Part shown: positions 41,743-50,948 of the stretch, piece after piece
How the letters are laid out: every line of letters starts with the position of its first letter
Position numbering within the stretch: position 1 is the stretch's first letter
Assembly: GCA_023460035.1 (NCBI GenBank)
Contig: JAEWRN010000040.1
Location: forward strand, 1-64,000
Length of the DNA stretch: 64,000 nt
Source of the DNA: Bacillota bacterium
Lineage (GTDB): Bacteria > Bacillota > Clostridia > Oscillospirales > Ruminococcaceae
Reading direction: 5' to 3'
The notes under the pieces: model-generated
What the model saw: the letters and a program-made list of their open reading frames with translations, nothing else
The model's database searches: none
What the model was told of the DNA's origin: nothing
Translations under genes and position numbers: made by a program

Positions 41743-42543
41743 TTATCCCGGTATTTTAAACAACCGGTGCGCGTTGCGGGAGGCAAGGGCAATCAGCTCT
41801 TCGGCTGTCGTGCCGCGCACTTCGGCAAGCTTTGTTGCCACATGCAAAATATTGGCCGAGGTGTTGCGCTCTTTGCGCACAGGGTTCGGCGTCATATAGG
41901 GCGAATCGGTTTCCAGCAAAAACAGCTCGTCCGGCACGGCGGCAACGGCCTCCAGCGTATGGTGGGCATTTTTGTAGGTCGTGGCACCGCCAAAGCCAAA
42001 GTACAGGCCCTGCTCTGCCAGCCACGCGACGTCCTGCGCGCTGCCCGAATAGCAGTGCAAGATGCCCTTGGGCCGGTATTCCTTTAAAATGGGGTAAGTG
42101 TCGCCGTGTGCCTCGCGGTCGTGCATCAAAATGGGTAAATCCAGCTCGCGGGCAAGCTCTAATTCGGCACGAAACAGCGCAATCTGTTCGTCGCGGGGGA
42201 TGGGGTAAAAATGGTCCAGCCCGCATTCACCCACGGCAACCACCTTCGGGTCGTCATAATAGGGGCGAATGGCGGCCATCTCAGCACGCCAGTCACCATG
42301 GAACTTCGTGGTCGTGGTGGCGTGCATCTCCGGCAGCAGGCTTTGCGGGTGAATGCCCAGCGCCACATACATGTGCGGGTAACGGTGGCCAAGGTCCAGC
42401 GAAATCATGCAGCTGTCAAAGTCGATGCCGCACTCAATCACCGTGCCAACACCGTTTTGCGGCAGCGCTGCAACTACGGCCTCGCGGTCTGCCTCAAAGG
42501 CCTTGTCGTTATAGTGGGCATGGGTGTCAAAAATAGGTGTCAT
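41743..42543 (-). CDS. tatD: TatD-family metal-dependent deoxyribonuclease
   Basis: 266 residues, TIM-barrel hydrolase. Metal ligands are seen in 'FDTHAHYND' (about 5-13), 'ECGLDHF' (about 103), 'LMHDREAHGD' (about 138) and 'LETDSPYMTP' (about 213). TatD enzymes are 3'-5' exonucleases implicated in DNA repair and decay. It starts within the stop codon of the EamA gene (ATGA). Often adjacent to metG in Firmicutes, as here with one gene between. Confidence 0.95.
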   Translation of the reverse strand: MTPIFDTHAHYNDKAFEADREAVVAALPQNGVGTVIECGIDFDSCMISLDLGHRYPHMYVALGIHPQSLLPEMHATTTTKFHGDWRAEMAAIRPYYDDPKVVAVGECGLDHFYPIPRDEQIALFRAELELARELDLPILMHDREAHGDTYPILKEYRPKGILHCYSGSAQDVAWLAEQGLYFGFGGATTYKNAHHTLEAVAAVPDELFLLETDSPYMTPNPVRKERNTSANILHVATKLAEVRGTTAEELIALASRNAHRLFKIPG

Positions 42544-43472
42544 TGCTTGTTCTCCTTTTTATAGTTGACTAGTGCGATGCCGGCGCACACCAGCACCAGC
42601 GCGCCCAAAATGCGCGGTTGCAGCGTGTCTTCGCCCAGCAGCAGTACCGATAAAACAGTGCCGAACAGCGGAATGAGAAAATTAAATACCGCAACGCGCC
42701 CGGCGGGGTTGTATTTCAGCAGGGTTGTCCACAGCGAAAAGGCAACGGCAGACAGCAAAACCAAATAGCAAAGCAGTGCAATGCCCTGCGCGGAGACGAC
42801 GGCAAGCCGCCCGCCCAGCAGTGCCCCGGCGGCAGCCAATGCCGCGCCGCCCAAAAACAGGGCCCAGCCGGTAAGCAGCAGCGGGGGAATGGTCTGTGCA
42901 AACCGGCGCGACAACAGCGCGCCGCCGGCAGAGGCGAGGGCAGAGAGCAGCATAAAGCCCTCACCGGTCAAATGGAAGGTCAGCGCCGCGCCGCCGGCCG
43001 CCCAAAACACCCCGCAAAACCCAATCAGGCTGCCGGCAAGGCCGGTTGCCGTAATGCGGTCGCCCCGTGAAAAAACGGGCGCGGCCAGCACCACAAAAAA
43101 GGCGGTCGTTGAGGTGAGAATGCTGCCCAGTGTGCCGGTGGTGTTGGAAAGGCCGATGTAAAAGAACACATACTGAGCCACGGTTTGCACTAAGGCGGTC
43201 AGCAAAACCGGCAGGGCGGCGCTGCGGGCCGGCAGCAGCGGGCGCTTTGCCTGCAAGCTGCCCAGCACCAACACCAAAAGCCCGGCAAAACCAAAGCGCA
43301 AGCCGGCAAACAACAGCTTTGCCGGTGCCCCGGTGGTGGCGGTAAACCCAAAGGCGGCGTACCCCAGTTTCACAAACGGGAACGCGCTGCCCCACAGCAG
43401 GGTGCACAGCACCGCAATGGCGGGCATTGAAAAACGGCCGGTAAACAGGCGCCGCACGGAATGGTTTTCCAC
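42540..43472 (-). CDS. EamA/DMT-superfamily exporter
   Basis: 310 residues, ten membrane segments in two five-helix EamA repeats (about 15-145 and 160-300). Typical 'LLWGSAFPFVKLGY' at the start of repeat 1 and 'LFGTVLSVLLLGEDTLQPRILGALVLVCAGIALV' at the end of repeat 2. It probably exports amino acids or other small metabolites; the substrate is not readable. The start is GTG 43472, seven bases after AAAGGAG; seven more codons upstream have no site. It lies directly after the metG terminator. Confidence 0.88.
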   Translation of the reverse strand: MENHSVRRLFTGRFSMPAIAVLCTLLWGSAFPFVKLGYAAFGFTATTGAPAKLLFAGLRFGFAGLLVLVLGSLQAKRPLLPARSAALPVLLTALVQTVAQYVFFYIGLSNTTGTLGSILTSTTAFFVVLAAPVFSRGDRITATGLAGSLIGFCGVFWAAGGAALTFHLTGEGFMLLSALASAGGALLSRRFAQTIPPLLLTGWALFLGGAALAAAGALLGGRLAVVSAQGIALLCYLVLLSAVAFSLWTTLLKYNPAGRVAVFNFLIPLFGTVLSVLLLGEDTLQPRILGALVLVCAGIALVNYKKENKQ

Positions 43473-43493
43473 AAAAATTCTCCTTTGGTTCAA

Positions 43494-43526
43494 AAAAAGT
43501 TGCCCTTAAAAGCAGGGCAACTTTTG
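43494..43526 (-). terminator. Terminator of metG
   Basis: AAAGTTGCCCT pairs with AGGGCAACTTT around a seven-base loop, with a long T run on the minus strand. It lies 20 bases after the metG stop and immediately before the ribosome site of the EamA gene, so EamA-tatD would depend on read-through or on another promoter. Confidence 0.88.
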
Positions 43527-43545
43527 AACGGTTTATCCGTGCGGG

Positions 43546-45534
43546 TTAATGGATGCGGCTGCCGGGCAGCACATCATCGGCGAAGAAGAACACCGCCGCG
43601 CCGCCGTCCTCGGTATCGGCAGCGAGAATCATGCCCTCCGACAGGTATTTGCCGCTCATCATCGGGCGGGGGGCAAGGTTTGCCACAATGCCCACCTTTT
43701 TGCCAATCAGGTGTTCCGGCTCGTACCATTTGGCAATGCCGGATAAAATGGTGCGCTCGCGCTCGCCGTCAAACACGGTCAGCTTTAGCAGCTTGCGGCT
43801 CTCTTTCATCTTTTCGCAGGCGGTCACTTTGGCCACCCGCATTTCCACCTTGCTAAAGGTGTCATAATCCACTTCCGGCTCGTGTTCAATGGCCGCGTCC
43901 TCCCCGGCGGGGGCGGCGGCAGGGGCTGGGGAGGCTTCTGCCGCTTTTTGCGCGGCGTCGTGTGCTGCCTTTTGGGCGGCAAGCTCTGCCAGCTCTTTTT
44001 CGGCATCAATGCGTGGGAACAGCGCTTCGCCGCCGGGCACCACGCACCCTGCGGGCAGGGCACCAAAGCTGGCAAGGCTGTCAAAGCTGCGCAGCTCTGC
44101 CGGCACGCCAATCTGGTCGGCAATTTTCGGCCCGGTGGTGGGCAAGAACGGGGTGATGAGCACCGCGACATAGCGCAGTGTCTCGCACAGGGTGTACAGC
44201 ACGGCACCAAGGCGGTCGCGCTGGGCTTCGTCCTTTGCAAGGGCCCAGGGCGCAGTTTCGTCAATGTATTTGTTGGCGCGCTGCACCACTTTAAAAATCT
44301 CCATCAGTGCCTGCGGCAGCAGCAGCTCGTCCATGCAGGCCGTCACCTTGCCGGGCAGCGCTTCGCACAGTGCGACAAGCTCGTCGTCCAGTGCGTCGGC
44401 GCGGCGCTGTGCGGGCAGGGCACCGCCAAAATATTTTTTCACCATGGCGGCGGTGCGCGACAGCAGGTTGCCAAGGTCATTGGCAAGGTCGGTGTTGATG
44501 CGGCTGATCAGCGACTCGTTGGTAAACACGCCGTCGTTGCCAAACGGGATCTCGCGCAGTAAAAAGTAACGGATGGCGTCCACGCCGTACCGCCCGCACA
44601 AAATGCCGGGGTCGACAATGTTGCCCTTTGACTTGCTCATCTTGCCGCCGTCAATCAGCACCCAGCCGTGGCCAAACACCTTTTTGGGCAACGGTTGGTC
44701 CAGCGCCATCAGCATCGCGGGCCAGATGATGGTATGGAACCGCAAAATCTCTTTGCCCACCATGTGGATGTCCGCGGGCCAATAGTGGTCGTAATCGTCG
44801 TAGCGGGTGTTGCCGTAGCCCAGCGCGGTGATATAGTTTGAAAGCGCGTCAATCCACACATAAATAGTATGGCTGGGGTCAAAGGTCACAGGGATGCCCC
44901 ATTTGACACTGGTGCGGGACACACAGGTATCCTGCAGGCCCTGGCCGATGAACGCAATCATCTCGTTTTTGCGCGAGGCGGGCTGAATGAAGTCCGGGTG
45001 ATCCTCGTAGTATTGCAGCAGGCGGTCCGAGTAGTTGCTGATGCGGAAGAAATAGGCCTCTTCCTCCGCGTCGTAGACCTCTCGCCCGCAGTCGGGGCAC
45101 TTGCCGTCCACCAGCTGGCTGTCGGTCCAAAAGCTCTCGCACGGCTTGCAGTAGTGCCCTTTGTAGACACCCTTGTAGATGTCGCCCTTTTCGTACAGCT
45201 TTTGAAAAATCTTCTGCACCGATTCGACATGGTAGTCGTCGGTCGTGCGCACAAAGCGGTCATAGCTGATGTCCATCAGCTTCCACAGGTCTTTGATGGT
45301 TGCGACAATCTCGTCCACATACTGTTTTGGTGTGACACCGCGGGCTTCGGCCTTGTCCTGTATTTTCTGGCCGTGCTCATCGGTGCCGGTCAAAAACATC
45401 ACGTCATAACCGCAAAGGCGTTTATAGCGCGCCAGCGCATCGCAGGCTACGGTGGTGTAGCTGTGGCCAATGTGCAGCTTGTCCGACGGGTAATAAATAG
45501 GTGTGGTAATGTAAAACGTTTTTTTCTCTTGCAT
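43546..45534 (-). CDS. metG: Methionyl-tRNA synthetase with C-terminal tRNA-binding domain
   Basis: 662 residues. Class I synthetase: 'HIGH' at 21-24, KMSKS in 'GKMSKSKG' near 296, a zinc knuckle with 'CKPC' and 'CPDC' near 128 and 144, an anticodon-binding helical domain to about 520, an Ala/Pro linker (about 540-560) and a tRBD/EMAP domain from about 565 ('FSKVEMRVAKV', 'LAPRPMMSGKYLSEGM'). Bacillus-type length. A GGGGAAC site precedes the ATG. Downstream of a FemAB-like gene. Confidence 0.98.
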   Translation of the reverse strand: MQEKKTFYITTPIYYPSDKLHIGHSYTTVACDALARYKRLCGYDVMFLTGTDEHGQKIQDKAEARGVTPKQYVDEIVATIKDLWKLMDISYDRFVRTTDDYHVESVQKIFQKLYEKGDIYKGVYKGHYCKPCESFWTDSQLVDGKCPDCGREVYDAEEEAYFFRISNYSDRLLQYYEDHPDFIQPASRKNEMIAFIGQGLQDTCVSRTSVKWGIPVTFDPSHTIYVWIDALSNYITALGYGNTRYDDYDHYWPADIHMVGKEILRFHTIIWPAMLMALDQPLPKKVFGHGWVLIDGGKMSKSKGNIVDPGILCGRYGVDAIRYFLLREIPFGNDGVFTNESLISRINTDLANDLGNLLSRTAAMVKKYFGGALPAQRRADALDDELVALCEALPGKVTACMDELLLPQALMEIFKVVQRANKYIDETAPWALAKDEAQRDRLGAVLYTLCETLRYVAVLITPFLPTTGPKIADQIGVPAELRSFDSLASFGALPAGCVVPGGEALFPRIDAEKELAELAAQKAAHDAAQKAAEASPAPAAAPAGEDAAIEHEPEVDYDTFSKVEMRVAKVTACEKMKESRKLLKLTVFDGERERTILSGIAKWYEPEHLIGKKVGIVANLAPRPMMSGKYLSEGMILAADTEDGGAAVFFFADDVLPGSRIH

Positions 45535-45593
45535 GGTTGTTCCCCCTGTCTGGTTGGGCCATGCCCGGCCCGGCTTTGTTCGGTTGCTGGTAG

Positions 45594-46631
45594 TTATCGC
45601 CGCCCGCGCATTCGCTCGCGCAGGTGCAGTGCAGCTTCCACTGCGGCATTCACCCCCGCGCTATAAATCATGCGAAACTCGCCGGCGGTCGTGACGATCT
45701 CACCGGTGAAGTTTTGTTTAAAGCCCAGCACATTGTACAGTGCTTCGCTGTCCTCCGGCCGGGTGGCGACCCCCTGCATGTCGTAAATACGGCAGCCGGT
45801 CGAAAGCGCCCATTTCATCATTTCCCATTGCAGCAGGTAGGTTGCCCGCAGGCGGCGCAGCTCGTGGTCGTCGCTAGAGCAGCCGTACACATGCGCGGTT
45901 TTGCCCGCGTAGTTTACCGCAAGGCCGCCGCAAATTGGCTCGCCCGACGGCGCGTAGCACATGTACAGCCGTGCCGCGGCGGGGTAAGCCGCCAAAAAGC
46001 CGGCAAGGTACTCCTTGGGGCGGATGGAAAAGCCCTGCCGCTCGCCGGTCTCAGAATAGACCTTGTAAAAATCGTCGAGGCACTCGGTGCCATAACGGCA
46101 CACAACGCCGTGCTTTTCGGGGTAGCGGATGTAATACCGGGTCTCGCGCACAAACTTGGCAAGCAATCCGTCCTCTGTCAAACCCTCAAGGTAGGGCAGC
46201 ATGTAGTTGTGCCGTGGCTGAATGGTGTCGTGAAACGCGGCGTCGGGGGTAAACTCGCACCCCAGCGCGCGAAACACCGCAATATGGGCTTCGTCCCCCT
46301 CTATGATATAGGGGTCCATTTTTAAAATATGCGCGTGGTGCTGTTTTGCCACCTGTTTGGCACCCGCCAGCAGTGCCGCCAGCGTTTCGCTGTCGTCATA
46401 GCTGCACACCGGGCCGCGCGGGGCATACATCAAAGCGCCGGGGCCCATCGGCATAATCAAAATACTCATGCTGCCAATAATCTGGCCCGCAGGGTCCCGC
46501 TGCACCACAATTTCGTGCTTCCAGTTCGGTTTTACCTTCGCCCATGCCGGGCTTTGCATAAAGCTGCCCGACGGGTGGTGTGCGACAAAAGCTTCCACTT
46601 CGCCGTACTGCTCCGGTTTCAAAATTTCCAA
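45594..46631 (-). CDS. FemAB/FemX-like aminoacyltransferase (peptidoglycan bridge family)
   Basis: 345 residues, two GNAT-like halves. Family pattern: 'SGSFMQSPAWAKVK', 'GPGALMYAPRGPVCSYDD' (about 75-92), 'FHDTIQPRHNYMLPYLEGLTEDGLLAKF' (about 137-165) and 'CGGLAVNYAGKTAHVYGCSSDDHELRRLRATYLLQWEMMKWA' (about 243-285). FemX/FemAB enzymes add amino acids from charged tRNAs to the peptidoglycan stem peptide or lipid II. The start is TTG 46631, eight to nine bases after AAAGGGG; the 28 codons upstream are not coding. It precedes metG by 59 bases on the same strand. Confidence 0.9.
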   Translation of the reverse strand: MEILKPEQYGEVEAFVAHHPSGSFMQSPAWAKVKPNWKHEIVVQRDPAGQIIGSMSILIMPMGPGALMYAPRGPVCSYDDSETLAALLAGAKQVAKQHHAHILKMDPYIIEGDEAHIAVFRALGCEFTPDAAFHDTIQPRHNYMLPYLEGLTEDGLLAKFVRETRYYIRYPEKHGVVCRYGTECLDDFYKVYSETGERQGFSIRPKEYLAGFLAAYPAAARLYMCYAPSGEPICGGLAVNYAGKTAHVYGCSSDDHELRRLRATYLLQWEMMKWALSTGCRIYDMQGVATRPEDSEALYNVLGFKQNFTGEIVTTAGEFRMIYSAGVNAAVEAALHLRERMRGRR

Positions 46632-46852
46632 CGTTTGTGTCCCCTTTGGTCTGCGCCACAGTAGCTGGCGCGTAATCGGCAAAAGCACCGCCGTGGGCAA
46701 AGCGTAGCAAAACACACGGCGGCATACCTATATACTTTAACAGTATAGCACACCGCCGGTTGTTTTACCACCCGCAGCAGGGTATAATTAAGGCAGCAAT
46801 GTTTCGGCTTTGGGCGAAATAATGTAATATTTTAAAGCAGGGGGCGCGCAGA

Positions 46853-49243
46853 TTGATTACGGTCACCGATACGGTTTTTCAGTTGGATACCCGTACCACC
46901 AGTTACCTTGTGCGGGCAGAGGGCGGGCTGTTGCAGCAGCTTTATTACGGCCCTAAAATCAAGGTGTGCGACACCGGCCCGCTACTCACTAAAAACGCGG
47001 CAGGCTATGGCAGCGAGGTCGTATACCGGCCCGACACCGCGCCGCTGTCACTCGACAGCCTGCCGCTGGATTTTTCGCCGCAAAACAAGGGCGATTTTCG
47101 GCTTTCGTCGTTTATTGCGGCACAAAAGGCGGGCACCACCGCCGATTTTGCATACACCGGCTTTGAAATTTTAAACGAGACCCCGGTGCTGGACGGGCTG
47201 CCCTCGCCCCATGGGGCAGACGGCACGCTGGCATTGTACCTTGCCACTGCCGCCGGCTTGCAGGTGACACTGTTTTATACCGTATACGAGCAGGCGGACG
47301 TGATTGCCCGCACCGTGCGGGTGCACAACGGCACACAGGATGCCGTGCGGCTGCAACGGGCAGACAGCTTTCAGATGGATTTGCCGGGCTGCGCTTACAC
47401 GCTGTATACGCTGACCGGCGCATGGGCGCGCGAGCGGCAGGTCACCCCGCACCGCCTTGCGCCGGGGGCCGTTTGCTTTGGCAGCCGCAGCGGGGTATCG
47501 TCCAGCCGTACCAACCCGTTTTTCTTTTTAAAAGAGGACGGCGCCACCGAGTTTGCGGGCCGGGTGTACGGGTTTAACCTCGTTTATTCCGGCAGCTTTG
47601 AGGGCGCGGCAGAGGTTTCGACCCTGGGCGAAACCCGGGTGCTGGCCGGGGTGCAGAGCGACGGCTTTTGCTGGCCGCTGGCACCGGGGCAGCAGTTTGA
47701 CGCGCCGTGGGCGGTGATGACCTGCTCGGACAACGGTGCAAACGGTATGAGCGACAACATGCACCGGTTTGTGAAGCAGCACATTTTGCCGCCCGCGTTT
47801 GCCACCCGCCCGCGCCCGGTGCTGCTGAACAACTGGGAGGCCACTTATTTTGATTTTAACGAGCGCCGGCTGCTAAAGCTGGCGCGCGAAGCCGCGGCGC
47901 TGGGCGTTGAGCTGTTTGTGCTGGACGACGGCTGGTTTGGCGCGCGCAACAGCGACAAAGCGGGCCTTGGTGATTACGCGGTCAACACCAAAAAGCTGCC
48001 GCAGGGCCTTGCGGGGCTTGCACAAAAGGTCAACGCGCTGGGCATGCAGTTTGGCCTGTGGATGGAGCCGGAGATGGTCAGCGAGGACTCGGACCTCTAC
48101 CGTGCCCACCCGGATTGGGCCGTCACGGTGCCGGGGGTTGCGCCCTCCCGCGGGCGCAACCAGCTGGTGTTGGATTTGTGCCGGCCCGAAGTGCGCGATT
48201 ACATCGTGCAGCAGGTCGTATCGACGATACAAAGCGCGCCGATTCGTTATGTGAAATGGGATATGAACCGCCCGCTGACCGATTTGTACTCGCCCGCGCT
48301 CGACGAGCAGGGCCGGTTTTCGCACCGGTATGTGCAGGGGCTGTACGACGTGCTTGCGCGGGTGACGGCAGCCTGCCCCGACGTGCTGTTTGAAAGCTGC
48401 GCGTCGGGCGGCAACCGGTTTGACCTTGGCATGCTGTGCTATATGCCGCAAATTTGGGCCAGCGACGACACCGATGCCTACGAGCGGCAAAAAATTCAAA
48501 CCGGCACCAGCTACGGCTACCCGCAATGTGTGGTGGGGGCCCATGTTTCGGCAAGCCCCAACCACCAGACGGCCCGCCAGTCGCCGCTGGAGGCCCGGTT
48601 TGACGTTGCGGCCTTTGGCCTTTTGGGGTACGAGCTGGACCTTGCGGTCGCGTCCCCGGTAGAAAAAAAGATGATGGCGGCGCAAATCAGCTGGTACAAA
48701 GCCCACCGCGAGGTGTTGCAGCAGGGGCGGTTTTACCGGCTGCAAAGCCCGTTTGAAGCGGATGGCAGCTGCGGCACCGAAACCCGCGAGACCCGCTGGA
48801 TGGTGGTAAGCGAAGACCGCACCGAGGCGGTGGCCGGCGAGTTTCAGGGGCTGGTGGTGCCAAACAGTGCCCGCAGGCCGTTGCGGCTTGCCGGCCTTAG
48901 CCCCCAGCGCATGTATACCGTAACGGTGCGGCCCGAGCGCATTGCCATTAAAACCTTTGGCAGCCTGCTCAACCAGATTTTACCCGTGCATGTGAATACC
49001 GACGGTTACCTGATGCACGCGGTGGGCGATTTAAAAGCACTGGACTGCGAAGCCGAGAGCTATACCGCGTGGGGCGATTTGCTGATGCGGGCGGGTATTC
49101 GCCTAAAACAGGCGTTTACCGGTACCGGCTACAACGAAAACGTGCGCCCCATGCCGGATTTTGCGGCCCGGTTGTATGAAATAAAAGCGGGAAAAGCCGC
49201 GCTGCCGGAAGAAAAAGAGAGAAAAGACGAGCCAGATGTTTAA
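46853..49243 (+). CDS. Alpha-galactosidase, glycoside hydrolase family 36
   Basis: 796 residues, the usual size of clan GH-D intracellular alpha-galactosidases, with an N-terminal beta-sandwich (to about 320), a TIM barrel and a C-terminal beta domain. Catalytic sites: nucleophile D470 in 'YVKWDMNRPL' and acid/base in 'WASDDTDAY' (D538/D539). 'VLDDGWFGARN' near 360 is also typical. No signal peptide, so it acts on imported raffinose- or melibiose-type sugars. TTG start at 46853, after GCAGGGGG. No transporter is next to it; the sugar ABC transporters lie elsewhere in the window. Confidence 0.94.
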   Translation: MITVTDTVFQLDTRTTSYLVRAEGGLLQQLYYGPKIKVCDTGPLLTKNAAGYGSEVVYRPDTAPLSLDSLPLDFSPQNKGDFRLSSFIAAQKAGTTADFAYTGFEILNETPVLDGLPSPHGADGTLALYLATAAGLQVTLFYTVYEQADVIARTVRVHNGTQDAVRLQRADSFQMDLPGCAYTLYTLTGAWARERQVTPHRLAPGAVCFGSRSGVSSSRTNPFFFLKEDGATEFAGRVYGFNLVYSGSFEGAAEVSTLGETRVLAGVQSDGFCWPLAPGQQFDAPWAVMTCSDNGANGMSDNMHRFVKQHILPPAFATRPRPVLLNNWEATYFDFNERRLLKLAREAAALGVELFVLDDGWFGARNSDKAGLGDYAVNTKKLPQGLAGLAQKVNALGMQFGLWMEPEMVSEDSDLYRAHPDWAVTVPGVAPSRGRNQLVLDLCRPEVRDYIVQQVVSTIQSAPIRYVKWDMNRPLTDLYSPALDEQGRFSHRYVQGLYDVLARVTAACPDVLFESCASGGNRFDLGMLCYMPQIWASDDTDAYERQKIQTGTSYGYPQCVVGAHVSASPNHQTARQSPLEARFDVAAFGLLGYELDLAVASPVEKKMMAAQISWYKAHREVLQQGRFYRLQSPFEADGSCGTETRETRWMVVSEDRTEAVAGEFQGLVVPNSARRPLRLAGLSPQRMYTVTVRPERIAIKTFGSLLNQILPVHVNTDGYLMHAVGDLKALDCEAESYTAWGDLLMRAGIRLKQAFTGTGYNENVRPMPDFAARLYEIKAGKAALPEEKERKDEPDV

Positions 49244-49277
49244 AAACTGTAAAATACGGCAAAACGGGCTTTTTTTG

Positions 49278-49307
49278 TTGACAAAACAGCCTAAAATAGG
49301 CTAAACT
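49278..49307 (+). promoter_or_regulatory. corA promoter with an internal palindrome
   Basis: TTGACA (49278-49283), 18 bases, TAAACT (49302-49307). The spacer holds AGCCTA-AAA-TAGGCT (49288-49302), a likely repressor site between the two boxes. Confidence 0.7.
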
Positions 49308-49323
49308 AAAAATACAGCAAAAC

Positions 49324-49349
49324 AGCGCAGTAACACCTGCGCTTTTTTT
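49324..49349 (+). terminator. Terminator just behind the corA promoter
   Basis: AGCGCAG pairs with CTGCGCT around six bases, followed by a seven-base T run. It may terminate the alpha-galactosidase transcript, but it lies only about 35 bases after the predicted corA start of transcription, so it would also act on corA mRNA. Confidence 0.8.
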
Positions 49350-49506
49350 GCGGCCCCGAGTAAAATTTGTAAAAAAGGAGAGTGAAACCCTCGTGGAAGG
49401 AGACCCTAATCCCCGAAGTAGCATAAATATGCCGGGCAGCCGGGCCCGCCGGCGAGTGGTTTTGCACTCGCGTCGCGCCTGACCCGCCCGGGAAAGCAGG
49501 TGACGC
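49350..49506 (+). promoter_or_regulatory. Long structured leader before corA, class unknown
   Basis: Contains a hairpin GCGAGTG/CACTCGC (about 49453-49472) and possible long-range pairing of CCGGGC near 49433 with GCCCGG near 49487. A leader open frame of 30 codons could start at GTG 49393 (V-E-G-D-P-N-P-R-S-S) behind an AAAGGAG. It does not match the M-box, yybP-ykoY, NiCo or c-di-AMP consensus that I know. Confidence 0.5.
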
Positions 49507-50445
49507 ATGATTGATATTTACATGACCAACCCCGTCAACGGCGCATTGGCAGAGCAGGAGAAAATCCTGCCCGGCTGCTGGGTGCACCTTTGCGCGCCGA
49601 CGGAAGAAGAAATTGGGCGGGTATCCTCCTGCCTATCGATTGAGCGCGACTTTTTAGTTGCCGCACTCGACGAAGAGGAACGCAGCCGGCTGGAAATTGA
49701 GGACGGCCACACCCTGATTTTGGTGGATACCCCGACGGTAGAAACACAGGGGCCGAACTTTGTGTACAACACGCTGCCGTTTGGCATTATTTTGACCGAG
49801 GACAATATTGTGACGGTCTGCCTGAAAGAGGTGGCATTGCCCCGCGCCTTTACCGAGGGGCTGGTGCGCGGGCTGAACACCCGCAAAAAAAACCGCATGA
49901 CGCTGCAATTTTTGTACCGAAACGCCACACTGTTTTTGTTTTACCTGCGCCAGGTGGACAAAAGCAGCACCCGGGTTGAAAACGAGCTGCACATCAGCAT
50001 GAAAAACAAAGAGCTGATTCAGATGCTGGGGCTGGAAAAAAGCCTTGTGTATTTTTCCACCGCGCTGAAAAGCAACGAGATTGTGCTGGAAAAAATGCTG
50101 CGGCTTGATTTTGTGAAGGACTACCCGGAGGACACCGAGCTGCTGGAAGATGTCATTGTTGAAAACAAGCAGGCCATTGAGATGAGTAACATCTACCGCG
50201 ACATTTTAAGCGGCACGATGGACGCGTTTGCCTCGGTTATTTCAAACAACCTGAACATCGTGATGAAGCTGCTGGCGGTCATCACCATTGCACTCACCAT
50301 CCCGACCATTGTGTTTGGGCTTTGGGGCATGAACGTGCCGGTGCCGTTTGCGCAAAACCCGTTTGGCTTTTTGTATATCATGGCCATTGCCCTGGCACTG
50401 ACCCTGGGCGCAATTTGGGTGATGATGCGCAAAAAGTGGATTTGA
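49507..50445 (+). CDS. corA: CorA-family divalent metal ion transporter
   Basis: 312 residues. A large cytoplasmic N-terminal domain (about 1-250, ending in a long helix) is followed by two membrane segments (about 255-275 and 285-305) with the selectivity motif GMN at 274-276 in 'LWGMNVP' and a basic C-terminus 'RKKWI'. It forms a pentameric Mg2+ (or Co2+/Ni2+) channel. It has a weak ribosome site (GCAGGTG). The leader upstream suggests control at RNA level. Confidence 0.94.
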   Translation: MIDIYMTNPVNGALAEQEKILPGCWVHLCAPTEEEIGRVSSCLSIERDFLVAALDEEERSRLEIEDGHTLILVDTPTVETQGPNFVYNTLPFGIILTEDNIVTVCLKEVALPRAFTEGLVRGLNTRKKNRMTLQFLYRNATLFLFYLRQVDKSSTRVENELHISMKNKELIQMLGLEKSLVYFSTALKSNEIVLEKMLRLDFVKDYPEDTELLEDVIVENKQAIEMSNIYRDILSGTMDAFASVISNNLNIVMKLLAVITIALTIPTIVFGLWGMNVPVPFAQNPFGFLYIMAIALALTLGAIWVMMRKKWI

Positions 50446-50455
50446 AAAACAGCCG

Positions 50456-50509
50456 AAAAAAGTGCTTTGAGAGCAGCCCCGTGCGGGCCGTTTTCAAAGC
50501 ACTTTTTTA
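50456..50509. terminator. Bidirectional terminator between corA and the flavin-fold gene
   Basis: AAAAAAGTGCTTTGA and TCAAAGCACTTTTTT form a long stem with T runs on either strand, between two converging genes. Confidence 0.9.
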
Positions 50510-50525
50510 TGTTAGGCTGAATGGG

Positions 50526-50948
50526 CTATGAAATGAGGATGGGTTCGGTTTTTAAATCGCAATAATAGCGGCCGTCGGTGGGGGTGAACTTTAAAATGCA
50601 GTAATTGGGGTCATCGCTGCCGTGGTGGTAAAACAGGCGGTTTTTGGGGTGCCATAAATCCCGTTTCAGCTCGGGGTCGTGCAAAAGTTCCATGCGCCCC
50701 GACAGCATGACCGACTCGTACCGAAAAAGCCCCTTGCGAAAGAAGTAAAGGCTGACCCGGGGCTTTTGCTGCGGCTGTGCCGCGGGCAGGGCGTTGGCGT
50801 TGATGGAAAAATAAAATTCCGAAACCCCCTCCCGCCCGCAAAGGCGCAGCGGCGAGCGTTGGTTCAGCGAGGCGGTTTGGCCGGTGGGCGCAATAAACGC
50901 CACCGGCTGGTGCCGCATAAAGGTTTCTAATTGTTGCGGTGTCAGCAT
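50526..50948 (-). CDS. Pyridoxamine 5'-phosphate oxidase-like flavin-fold protein
   Basis: 140 residues. Split-barrel FMN-binding fold typical of the PNPOx-like group: an N-terminal helix 'LTPQQLETFMRHQPVAFIAPTG', a strand pattern around 'EFYFSINANALPAAQPQQKPRVSLYFFR' (about 45-72) and 'YCILKFTPTDGRYYCDL' near the end. These small proteins reduce or bind flavin, F420 or haem; the substrate is unknown. ATG 50948 follows GAGAGG by seven bases. Single gene converging on corA. Confidence 0.75.
   Translation of the reverse strand: MLTPQQLETFMRHQPVAFIAPTGQTASLNQRSPLRLCGREGVSEFYFSINANALPAAQPQQKPRVSLYFFRKGLFRYESVMLSGRMELLHDPELKRDLWHPKNRLFYHHGSDDPNYCILKFTPTDGRYYCDLKTEPILIS

Noticed and set aside
49350..49506. 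M-box (Mg2+) or yybP-ykoY riboswitch before corA
   Set aside because: The conserved bases of either class that I know are not found; kept only as an unclassified leader.
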